DNA of 9,065 nucleotides from CALCKU01 sp964607445 (GTDB lineage Bacteria; Pseudomonadota; Alphaproteobacteria; Caulobacterales; Maricaulaceae). Under the pieces are notes generated by a model. The model was given only the letters and a program-made list of their open reading frames with translations. It did no database searches and was not told where the DNA came from. Every line of letters starts with the position of its first letter. Positions within the stretch are counted from its first letter, which is position 1. The stretch lies in NCBI GenBank assembly GCA_964607445.1, contig CAZSKN010000057.1, positions 1 to 9,065 on the forward strand, in the 5' to 3' direction. Of this stretch, positions 1 to 6,644 are shown one piece after another. A program made the position numbers and the translations under genes.

Positions 1-796
1 GGGTGACTTCAGGTTTAGGCAGATCACGCGGAACAACGACTTTTGAGACGAGCCAGATCGCACCTGCGAGGATCGCCAAGAGCAAAAGCGCTCCAACTAG
101 CCAGCGAAATATGGGGGGTCTTTCGCGCTCTATGTCATATGTCCCTGTTGCCGGAATTGCATCATTTACAGGCTTCCAGCCATCATCTGAATCTGGAGTT
201 ACGTCTGTTGTAGTCGTCGTGCTGGGGGCTTTAGAGGCAGCGGTCGCTATATTGGTTTGGAGTTCTTCACTGGTTTCAGATTTATCCGCCTGCGTGTTTT
301 CACCTGTCACCTCTTCGAAAAAAGTCTTCTTGGATTTTCGATTTGGTTTTTCCTGCGTAGATTGCTCTATGTTTTTCAACGAAAAGGCAAAGAACAAAAA
401 TCCAAATAATATAAGTGCGCTTACTGGTAGAAGTACGGAGGTTGATAACGAAGTTTTTTGGGAATATATATATGCCTCTCCCGCAAAGGTTGATATAAAT
501 ACGGGTATGAGTTTTGGTATATACAAACTCATGGCAAATATTATAGCAGAGATTATAATCGTAATCAGAAAAGTCAGCGTTGTAAGTATTATTTTTTCTC
601 TAAATACGGGGCTGCGGTTTTCATGATGAATGAATTGCCCAAATGCTAATCCTGCACCCATGATAGGTGGAATGAAAGCTCCCAGCGTAATCCTTTCATT
701 TGCAAATATAAGCAATAATGACAAAATGGTTATGCCAAGCAGTAGGACTACCGTGTGGTTGAGTAGGTAATAACTATAAGATTTTACGCGTTTCAT
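1..796 (-). CDS. Multi-pass membrane protein of unknown function, last visible gene of the operon (C-terminus outside window)
   Basis: An open frame runs from ATG at 796 to the left edge without a stop, giving 265 residues. Predicted membrane helices lie at about 11-32, 36-55, 68-93, 119-140 and 229-252. A hydrophilic, Ser/Thr/Glu-rich linker of about 85 residues (145-228, including a run of five Thr) separates the first four from the fifth. After helix 5 the chain continues as VVVPRDLPKPEVT and leaves the window, so a further soluble domain may follow. The segment FGQFIHHENRSPVFREK between helices 2 and 3 recalls the ABZJ_00895 family of small four-helix membrane proteins (GR-P-x-x-x-E pattern). 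This is from memory and only a weak suggestion. The start lies 7 nt after the stop of the MotA/ExbB-like gene, with AGG as a weak ribosome-binding site, so it belongs to the same transcript. It probably accompanies the channel complex in the inner membrane. No catalytic motif was seen. Confidence 0.8.
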   Translation of the reverse strand, partial: MKRVKSYSYYLLNHTVVLLLGITILSLLLIFANERITLGAFIPPIMGAGLAFGQFIHHENRSPVFREKIILTTLTFLITIIISAIIFAMSLYIPKLIPVFISTFAGEAYIYSQKTSLSTSVLLPVSALILFGFLFFAFSLKNIEQSTQEKPNRKSKKTFFEEVTGENTQADKSETSEELQTNIATAASKAPSTTTTTDVTPDSDDGWKPVNDAIPATGTYDIERERPPIFRWLVGALLLLAILAGAIWLVSKVVVPRDLPKPEVT

Positions 797-803
797 TTTT
801 AGC

Positions 804-1589
804 CTATTTCACGTGCGCAGCTATATTCGCGTCATTTTCAAGTCGTAATATCAGATTATCCAGACAATATTGACCGGCTTCATTTAAGGCACGTTCTTCT
901 TTGGCTTGGACAAGTGATTGGAGTAAAACGAGGACGGCACTCATAATCAAAGCAAGAAGTGTCGTCGTAAAAGCCACGCCAAGGCGAGATGTGACTTGAT
1001 AGAGAAAGTCTTCGCTTTCAGCATTAATCGGCACACCTGCATATTGCAGCGCGAACATAATGCCCATCACGGTTCCGATAAATCCAAGGGAGGGGATAAG
1101 CCATGTCAGATAGCGCAGCATAGAATAGCGTAAATCGATTTCGTGCATGTAAAGTTCGAGCGAAGAATTTAAAACGGAGATCGCTTGATCGCTCCGCCTA
1201 GATATTTTGAATTGGTCCAATGTTCGTCGGATCATACGGGGTAAAAATGAATTACGCCCATATTTTCGTGCTAGGATACCTTCACGAATTTTATCTATCG
1301 TTTCTTCATTTAGTTTGCGATCATCTGTAGGCAGATAGCCTCGCTTGAGCTGACTTTCTTCATCACTGGCGGCGGACCACCGTATGAACAATTCCCCGAA
1401 CCCAATAAATAAAGCCACCCACATGACATTTTGAACCGTGAAGGGCCAAAATTGTGAATCGGCGTCTAGTAAAATTTCTTGCAAAACTGGCGAGGCCGTA
1501 AAGCGAATAATGCCAATGACGACAATCGCCGCAATAAGCGCTACGGAAAAGACGAAGAGGCGTCGGACTAATCTGGAATGTTTATTCAT
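804..1589 (-). CDS. MotA/TolQ/ExbB-family proton (ion) channel subunit
   Basis: This 261-aa protein has the layout of the MotA/TolQ/ExbB family: helices at about 10-30 and 50-70, a charged cytoplasmic loop (71-155), and helices at about 160-182 and 203-226. The family signature lies at the start of helix 3 (LTWLIPSLGFIGTVMGI, 161-177), with the Pro and GTV expected to line the ion path. Helix 4 carries a Thr cluster (AFTTTLLA, 206-213), again a typical pore position. Known members form pentamers around a dimer of single-helix B subunits (MotB, ExbD, TolR) and use proton or sodium flow to move the periplasmic parts. Two candidate B subunits lie directly upstream. The ATG at 1589 follows the previous stop by 23 nt, with AAGG and GAG purine stretches in that gap. 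It is neither MotA proper nor adjacent to tolR or tonB, so it is not assigned to flagellar, Tol or TonB function. Confidence 0.9.
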   Translation of the reverse strand: MNKHSRLVRRLFVFSVALIAAIVVIGIIRFTASPVLQEILLDADSQFWPFTVQNVMWVALFIGFGELFIRWSAASDEESQLKRGYLPTDDRKLNEETIDKIREGILARKYGRNSFLPRMIRRTLDQFKISRRSDQAISVLNSSLELYMHEIDLRYSMLRYLTWLIPSLGFIGTVMGIMFALQYAGVPINAESEDFLYQVTSRLGVAFTTTLLALIMSAVLVLLQSLVQAKEERALNEAGQYCLDNLILRLENDANIAAHVK

Positions 1590-1612
1590 ATCTTACTCTA
1601 ACCTTCTTTGGT

Positions 1613-2590
1613 TTAATCGCAAACCCCATTGCGTGTGGAGGCCAAGGCCATGAATTGTCCATTGTTTTGCCCTGCCAGACTTTCCATGAATTCGACAGTG
1701 CCGTTATAGTCGAAATAATTTCCGACCACCACGGCATGGATTTCTTTTCGTCCGCCATTAAGCCGCGTGATTTCGCGCGCGAGCCTGCTCGGGCTAAGAT
1801 TATTATTTGCGCGCGGATTGGGCAGGCCGTCACTGACAAGGAAAATCGCTTCCCCAGGCCCGTTGATCATTTTTCCAAAAGCATCCAGCATAGAGGCTGA
1901 GCCGCCAAAACTGCGGGTGAGATTGCCGGCATAATTTGTCGCCTCTTTTTTCGAAGCGGCCGTGATGCGTTTTAACCCGCCTGTGCGAGGCCAGATTTGC
2001 GTTTTTGCCCCGCTATCAGTTTGCTGGAACCCGATAATCCGAAGGGCATGATTGTCTTGGAGGGAATTGATGATACGGGAGGTCGCCTTTTTTATCGACT
2101 CTTCATGCCCGCCCATACATTTGTTCATATCAAGCGCGATAACAACGTCATCCTGAATGGTTTTGAGGCCCAAAAACCGAAAAGAGACAATGTTTTTTTC
2201 AGGCGCAGGTGCGGGTTTGTCTTCAATGGGATCGGGTATGGGAAGAGCCTTGGGCGCGGCGGCGGCCTTTTTCTCTAAGAGGGCGGCTTCAGCGCCGCGT
2301 AATTTGTCGAGTAATTTCTGGGCCTCGCTTTTAATATCAGAAACATTACGCGCGGCTGCCGAGCGTTTGGCTTCAAGTGCCTTTTTCTTTTCGACTGTCT
2401 CGACCTGACTATTTTCAGCGGCCCGGAGTAAATCGGATATAGCATTATCGGGCGTGTTTTCCTGAATTTCCTTTTGATAATAGGGCAGTAAAATAATCGC
2501 CAGCAGGGCAAAAGCCCCCATAGCTGCGGCAAACAAGTCGATAGCCGACATGGAAAAAACCTCAATATCGCGGGCCGGGCGGCGTTTCAT
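1613..2590 (-). CDS. Stator-B-like membrane-anchored vWA protein with degenerate MIDAS (vWA2)
   Basis: This 325-aa protein is visibly a full-length paralogue of the protein encoded just upstream. It has a basic N-terminus, one membrane helix (about 13-37, MSAIDLFAAAMGAFALL) with an Asp at residue 18, and a conserved PYY at the membrane exit. An Ala/Lys/Glu-rich coiled coil (about 50-112) and a Pro-rich linker (113-131) lead to a vWA domain (about 136-318). The topology should be N-in with the vWA in the periplasm, as in MotB/ExbD/TolR. The metal-binding motif DxSxS is replaced by DMNKC (154-158), and the Thr loop reads GGSAS (229-233). Asp254 of LVSDG is kept. Metal binding is therefore likely lost or altered. 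The only two cysteines are C158, in the former MIDAS, and C324, next to last. ATG at 2590 overlaps the upstream stop (ATGA), and GGGAGAG lies 4 nt upstream, so the start is well supported. Confidence 0.88.
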   Translation of the reverse strand: MKRRPARDIEVFSMSAIDLFAAAMGAFALLAIILLPYYQKEIQENTPDNAISDLLRAAENSQVETVEKKKALEAKRSAAARNVSDIKSEAQKLLDKLRGAEAALLEKKAAAAPKALPIPDPIEDKPAPAPEKNIVSFRFLGLKTIQDDVVIALDMNKCMGGHEESIKKATSRIINSLQDNHALRIIGFQQTDSGAKTQIWPRTGGLKRITAASKKEATNYAGNLTRSFGGSASMLDAFGKMINGPGEAIFLVSDGLPNPRANNNLSPSRLAREITRLNGGRKEIHAVVVGNYFDYNGTVEFMESLAGQNNGQFMALASTRNGVCD

Positions 2591-3537
2591 CGAGCTCTCC
2601 CGACAAAATCCCCGCGATTGCGGTTTGCGAGTTCTTGTAAGAAAATCGTCAAGGCTTTGTTTTTCGTATAATCCCCAATTGCGACGGTGTGTATTTCTGC
2701 CCGCCCGCGATTGCGATTGGTGATATTGGCGATAATCTCCCCGGGGGAGCCGTCATCCGGGGCGCCGTCCGATAATAAAATAACGGATTCAGGACGCAGA
2801 TTAAGTGCGCGCACCATAGCCGATTGCGTAGGCGTGCCCCCGCCAAATTTGCGCGAGAGGCCTGAGACAAAATTACGGGCTTGGTTGATATTGCCGGGAT
2901 TAGCCGCTGTTAATCGCCCGCCGCGCGGGAAAGTATCATAGCTAGGTCCGCCCCGATAACCCAGAATAGCAAAGCGGTTATCCGGTTTCATCACATCCAG
3001 AATTTCGTTTAGGGCTTGAACGACATTTTGCGTGTGGGCTTTCATAGAACCGGACATGTCAACGACCAAGACAACTTCTTTCTTTGTTGTGGCCAAGCCT
3101 AAAATAGAAAATTCCACACCTTGATTTACACTGCGAGGCGGGAGTTCTTTGGGATCAGGTTCTGGTTCGGGATCTGGGGCTTTACTGGGCAGAGGGGGCG
3201 GGTCCGGGATTTCAATTTCAGAAGTTTGCTTCTGGACTTCTCTTAGCTTGTTTTCGATGTCCGACATTTCGGATTCAATTGTTCTATATTCTTTATTAAG
3301 CAGTCGGATTTCAGATTGAATAGCGCGGATTTTGCTGACCTCGGATTGGGTGGAACTGGCGACGAGGCGCCGTTTTTTCACAAGTTCTTCCAACTCTTCA
3401 AAAGATTGCTCCGTGCCGCCTTTTTTATAATAGGGAAAAAGTACGAGAACGATCAGAATAAAAGCGCCGAGGGCGGCAGCAAACAAATCAAGGGCGGAGA
3501 TTGAAAAGACAGAAATGTTACGCCGGTTAGACCGCAT
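2587..3537 (-). CDS. Stator-B-like membrane-anchored vWA protein with intact MIDAS (vWA1)
   Basis: This 316-aa protein has a basic N-terminus (MRSNRRN) and a single membrane helix at about 12-36 (ISALDLFAAALGAFILI) with Asp17. The position matches the essential Asp of MotB/ExbD/TolR helices. FPYYKK follows at the membrane exit. A heptad-like charged coiled coil (44-108) and a Pro/Glu/Asp linker (109-135) lead to a vWA domain (about 140-316). The MIDAS is complete: DMSGS at 160-164, the Thr loop GGGTPT at 232-237 and LLSDG with Asp257. It should therefore bind a divalent metal and an acidic ligand residue in the periplasm. It contains no cysteine. ATG at 3537 overlaps the previous stop by 1 nt (TAATG), with GGCGGA just upstream as ribosome-binding site. 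vWA domains are common in Bat and MoxR-linked proteins, but the Asp-bearing helix plus the adjacent MotA/ExbB-like gene favours a channel partner. Confidence 0.9.
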   Translation of the reverse strand: MRSNRRNISVFSISALDLFAAALGAFILIVLVLFPYYKKGGTEQSFEELEELVKKRRLVASSTQSEVSKIRAIQSEIRLLNKEYRTIESEMSDIENKLREVQKQTSEIEIPDPPPLPSKAPDPEPEPDPKELPPRSVNQGVEFSILGLATTKKEVVLVVDMSGSMKAHTQNVVQALNEILDVMKPDNRFAILGYRGGPSYDTFPRGGRLTAANPGNINQARNFVSGLSRKFGGGTPTQSAMVRALNLRPESVILLSDGAPDDGSPGEIIANITNRNRGRAEIHTVAIGDYTKNKALTIFLQELANRNRGDFVGRAR

Positions 3538-4409
3538 TAAAGTCCGCCGTTTAAAATCCGGAAGAGCGTCTGGAGTTGACGTTGCTTATGTTTGTCTCTC
3601 TCGGATTGTTCGAGGGATCTATTCAGCGAGAGCGCATCCCCTAAAATTTCGCGGTCCATCTCTTCATTTATAAGATCATTTGAGCGCTTCAACCGTCCGT
3701 CCAGGTCTTCCATATAGAGGGATTCAAGATCATCCAGTTCGGCTTCGAATGTTGAAAACTCGGCAATGTCTCGAGTTATAATCAGGGAATCAGCATAGCG
3801 CATGGTCACAAATCTATGCACACCATCTTCATTTGCGCCTAGCCGGAAGAGTGCATCAGATAATATCTGGCGCAAGAAAAGCGCATCTTCTGTAATGACG
3901 GCATTGAAATTGGCCTCAGATAAGGCCGGATCAAAGGCTTTAAGACTGTTAATTTGCCCTGTGATAAAAGTTTCGCAGATCGAGGCAAAGTCAATTACAT
4001 AGGACATGTTGGAAATTGTGATTTCCGGGGCTGCCTGACGCAAAACAGGATTGGCTATATCTTCTATCACCTCGAGAACGGGCGTATTGGGGGGCACTTT
4101 TTCTGCGCCGTATTCCGATAGAGTAAAACGAAATTCGGGCGTGGCATCGCGCGCCATTTCTTCGGTGAGGCGGAAAAATTGATAGCGGGCTTCATGGTCA
4201 TCTGCCGGAAAACCGGACATGATATTAATGCAGTAGTCCGGGTCGGGAAGCGTGCCCAGCCTATCGTTTCTAATATTTAATGCCGTTTCAGCCTCTGCAT
4301 ATTGCCTGATCTGGGCGCTGCTTTCAGACTGCGCATAGGCGTGCCCAGATAGATATGAGGCTAGGCCGATAATCAGGCCGCTTATGGTGGGTTTGAGGTA
4401 GGCAGGCAC
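3537..4409 (-). CDS. Exported alpha-helical protein of unknown function
   Basis: This 290-aa protein has a Sec signal peptide (residues 1-26, hydrophobic SGLIIGLASYL, cleavage predicted after AYA and before QSE), so it should act in the periplasm. The mature part is acidic and mostly helical, with no family I recognise. Two cysteines (C60, C145) could form a disulfide. The C-terminal third (about 220-285) is rich in Glu, Asp, Lys and Arg and may form helical hairpins or a coiled coil. The start is GTG at 4409. No in-frame ATG occurs before residue 64, and the preceding in-frame codons are TCC and the TAA of the lipoprotein gene, so GTG is the only start that keeps the signal peptide. No good ribosome-binding site is visible, so initiation probably depends on ribosomes ending the upstream gene. 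Its place between the lipoprotein and the vWA genes suggests a periplasmic link in the same assembly. Confidence 0.85.
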   Translation of the reverse strand: MPAYLKPTISGLIIGLASYLSGHAYAQSESSAQIRQYAEAETALNIRNDRLGTLPDPDYCINIMSGFPADDHEARYQFFRLTEEMARDATPEFRFTLSEYGAEKVPPNTPVLEVIEDIANPVLRQAAPEITISNMSYVIDFASICETFITGQINSLKAFDPALSEANFNAVITEDALFLRQILSDALFRLGANEDGVHRFVTMRYADSLIITRDIAEFSTFEAELDDLESLYMEDLDGRLKRSNDLINEEMDREILGDALSLNRSLEQSERDKHKQRQLQTLFRILNGGL

Positions 4410-4412
4410 GGA

Positions 4413-6431
4413 TTAATTCGTCACTGAAGGGATGTAGGAAGCGATCTGGAAAGCAGATGGCGGAGTGGAAGATGTGCTGCCTGTATCTTGGCCAGCCGTG
4501 TAATTACGGAACTGGTCTTTTTGTCCGGGCGAAGTGACCCGCATCGGACCATTGGCCAGCCCGTTAGAGAAGCCACCTTCTAAGGCCGTGCTGCCAGCTG
4601 CTGTGTGGATTATCATCAAGCCCGTCCCATTGGCCAGTCCGTTTGAGGCATAGCCGTAATATTCAATAGAGGTTCCGTCGCTTGATTGCACAACACCGAC
4701 ACCAGACCCATTGGCCTTACCCCCATTACATTCGCCCATCCATGTACCCGATACGCCGCCATTATGATCAAATCCGCACCGTGTCGCGATTGTATCAAGT
4801 GAGCGTTGGCGGGTTGAATAGAGATTTTGTAATTTTGATTTCAGATCTTCATAGCGAATGGCCGTAATGGTTTCACTACTATCGAGAAGATCAACCGTGA
4901 CATTGGTCTGCTGCTCAAGAGCGGGTACGATAGATGAGAGGTAATTACGACCGAGAGCAGCTGAGCGGTTATTTAAGGCGATGGCTTCACTTGCCGCGGT
5001 GATTGCGCCTTGGATTGCCAGATTTGTTAAGATGTTATTGCCGATATTGGTTCTTTGGCGTCTACGGACGCAATCATTGAACTCTTCCTGTGTACGGGCA
5101 TTATTACAGGAAGATGATCCGCCTCCGTTTGAAATCGCGGCACCCGCTGCCACTGCGCCCAAAATAGCAAAGGCTGTGGCTTGATTTTGTTGGCGGGCGA
5201 GTTTGCGTCGCTTTTCTATAACCTCATATTCGGCGGCTAACATATCGCGCATTTGAACACCCATTTCACCGTTATGGACACCGTCAAAAATCCGCAAGGA
5301 TTGTACGGACATATATTTCCGTTCTGCATCCAAGAGGCGGTCAACATATCTGAGGCGTGCCTGATAATCCGCTGCGTCAGACCCGACAAATGTCAAGGCA
5401 GCAAGGGAGGGGTCATATTCGGCGATTGCGGCGGCTTTTTGGGCCATTATGGCTTTGCGGCTATCGGTTTCATTTATGATACGAATAACATTATCTGCCA
5501 TGGCATCTGAAAAGACACGCTCAAGCGGATCAACTGACCCGTCGGTCGCCGCGTTGAGTTGTGACAGAGCAACCCCGTCGAGCTTTATTTTTTCTACAGG
5601 GTAAGCCAGTACAACGTTTTCATCTAGGCTCGCAGTTAGTTTTTTAGCCGGCACATTTAAGCGTGAATCTTTGGAGATATAAGAAATGAAATCAAGTTCA
5701 GGTGCAGTGGTATCAAATTGCCCGCGCTGTATTGTGCTAAGCGATTGCTTGATCTCGTCCTGTCCTGTACCGGCGGCATAAGGTATTAAGGGTGTGCTGG
5801 CAAAGAGAACGCCTTGCGTGGCACTTGCGGCGCGGTGATCGGTTTTTACACTGACAAGCGGGGTCACAAGGTCACCAAATGTAAGCGGTTTTGGACCCAT
5901 CATTTCTTTTAAGTCAGGGAAAGAGTAAGTTGTGAAATCTACACTGACGACGCTCGGGATTTTTTCAGCTTGCGTAATGGGTTCAGATGTGAGCTTGCCA
6001 TTGGCATCCAGTTTTACAGCATGAGGTGAGAGCAAAACACCGTGCTCGGGCAGGCGGGCTGCCATTTCCTTATAAAGCGAGAGCGCGAAATAATTTGATT
6101 TAACAATAACGCTATCAGCAATGCTTTCTATTTCTGCGGCATCCCCTTTGCGTTTATTACTGCCACCAATAGAGACACTTTCAAAGGCTTTGTAATAGGC
6201 GTCTTTTGCCTCGTTTTGGACAACGGCTGGATAGCGAATAACGGCCATAACCGTACCTTCGGGAGCTGTGGCTGTTAGTGTGGGGGTCGATCCGCTGCTT
6301 AAACTGGTAAGTGTTGATTTTTTAGACCCCGTTGCAGTTGAAGCACAACTGGCAAGGAACAAGCTTGTCGTCGCCAATAATAAGGATGCGTGTTTTTTGG
6401 AATGTTTAAAAATTTTAGCAGTTTTATACAT
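4413..6431 (-). CDS. Large outer-membrane-type lipoprotein with C-terminal MORN-like repeats, first gene of the operon
   Basis: This 672-aa protein begins with a lipoprotein signal (basic start, hydrophobic 16-26, lipobox LASC with lipidated Cys29). Residue +2 after Cys is Ala, not Asp, so sorting to the outer membrane is expected. A low-complexity Ser/Thr tether (30-58) precedes a mixed alpha/beta region (60-320) that I do not recognise. A helical, charged segment follows (about 355-415). Next come a glycine-rich hydrophobic stretch (AFAILGAVAAGAAISNGG, 420-437), a Cys pair C442/C454 that may be bridged, and a second Ala/Gly-rich helix (465-487). Residues 561-635 hold three MORN-like repeats, each containing an ANG followed by Gly-Ser-Gly, Gly-Thr-Gly or Gly-Pro. 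C552 and C567 lie at their start. The tail is Ser/Thr/Pro-rich. ATG at 6431 is supported by GGGGAG 8 nt upstream. It likely serves as the outer-membrane end of the envelope machine. Confidence 0.87.
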   Translation of the reverse strand: MYKTAKIFKHSKKHASLLLATTSLFLASCASTATGSKKSTLTSLSSGSTPTLTATAPEGTVMAVIRYPAVVQNEAKDAYYKAFESVSIGGSNKRKGDAAEIESIADSVIVKSNYFALSLYKEMAARLPEHGVLLSPHAVKLDANGKLTSEPITQAEKIPSVVSVDFTTYSFPDLKEMMGPKPLTFGDLVTPLVSVKTDHRAASATQGVLFASTPLIPYAAGTGQDEIKQSLSTIQRGQFDTTAPELDFISYISKDSRLNVPAKKLTASLDENVVLAYPVEKIKLDGVALSQLNAATDGSVDPLERVFSDAMADNVIRIINETDSRKAIMAQKAAAIAEYDPSLAALTFVGSDAADYQARLRYVDRLLDAERKYMSVQSLRIFDGVHNGEMGVQMRDMLAAEYEVIEKRRKLARQQNQATAFAILGAVAAGAAISNGGGSSSCNNARTQEEFNDCVRRRQRTNIGNNILTNLAIQGAITAASEAIALNNRSAALGRNYLSSIVPALEQQTNVTVDLLDSSETITAIRYEDLKSKLQNLYSTRQRSLDTIATRCGFDHNGGVSGTWMGECNGGKANGSGVGVVQSSDGTSIEYYGYASNGLANGTGLMIIHTAAGSTALEGGFSNGLANGPMRVTSPGQKDQFRNYTAGQDTGSTSSTPPSAFQIASYIPSVTN
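4549..4730 (-). repeat. Three MORN-like repeat units within the lipoprotein gene
   Basis: The plus-strand string ATTGGCC recurs at 4551, 4629 and 4710, spacings of 78 and 81 bp (26 and 27 codons). These encode the ANG core of three protein repeats (about residues 564-577, 591-604 and 617-629). The two copies nearest the 3' end share ATTGGCCAG and encode NGLANG. The third (ANGSG) has diverged. The G-x-x-x-NG pattern with preceding aromatic residues (WMGE, YYGY, LEGG) resembles MORN repeats, although the period is slightly longer than the usual 23 or so. MORN units form beta-hairpin ladders used in protein or lipid contacts. Confidence 0.65.
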
Positions 6432-6439
6432 ATTTGTAA

Positions 6440-6445
6440 CTCCCC
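6440..6445 (-). promoter_or_regulatory. Ribosome-binding site of the lipoprotein gene
   Basis: The minus strand reads GGGGAG here, 8 nt before the ATG at 6431. It is one of the strongest Shine-Dalgarno matches in the operon and fixes the start of its first gene. Confidence 0.7.
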
Positions 6446-6594
6446 GGAAGCGCGTCCGTCACAATTAATATAGTAAATGCAATATTAACCTGATGTGAAG
6501 TCGATTATGCAGGCAAGTTACACATTGTGAGCATACAGAGCGCTATATTACCGTAATTTAAGGGGAAATGGCTGTCTTTATAGTGTGCGTTGCC

Positions 6595-6644
6595 AAATTT
6601 CACGCCGTTTGGGGCTGAAGGTCTTGTAATTTTTTGTGAAATTT
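6595..6644. repeat. 9-bp perfect inverted repeat, possible operator
   Basis: AAATTTCAC at 6595-6603 is repeated in reverse complement (GTGAAATTT) at 6636-6644, 32 nt apart, centred about 190 nt upstream of the lipoprotein start. It could be a regulator site or a large-loop RNA hairpin. The arms are AT-rich, so a chance match in this AT-rich stretch is possible. Confidence 0.35.

Noticed and set aside
3..626. 207-codon plus-strand open frame
   Set aside because: It lies opposite a longer minus-strand frame that has five clear hydrophobic helices and continues the operon 7 nt after the channel gene. The plus-strand product shows no domain or signal, and no ribosome-binding site was found for it.
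1997..2278. Plus-strand frames opposite the vWA genes (also 2157-2408 and 2687-2941)
   Set aside because: They are antisense shadows of well-supported vWA coding sequence. Their products are low-complexity and lack start signals.
804..3537. Tol-Pal, TonB-ExbBD or flagellar MotAB assignment
   Set aside because: No tolA/tolB/pal, tonB or flagellar gene is nearby. The partner proteins end in vWA domains rather than ExbD/TolR or OmpA-like domains.
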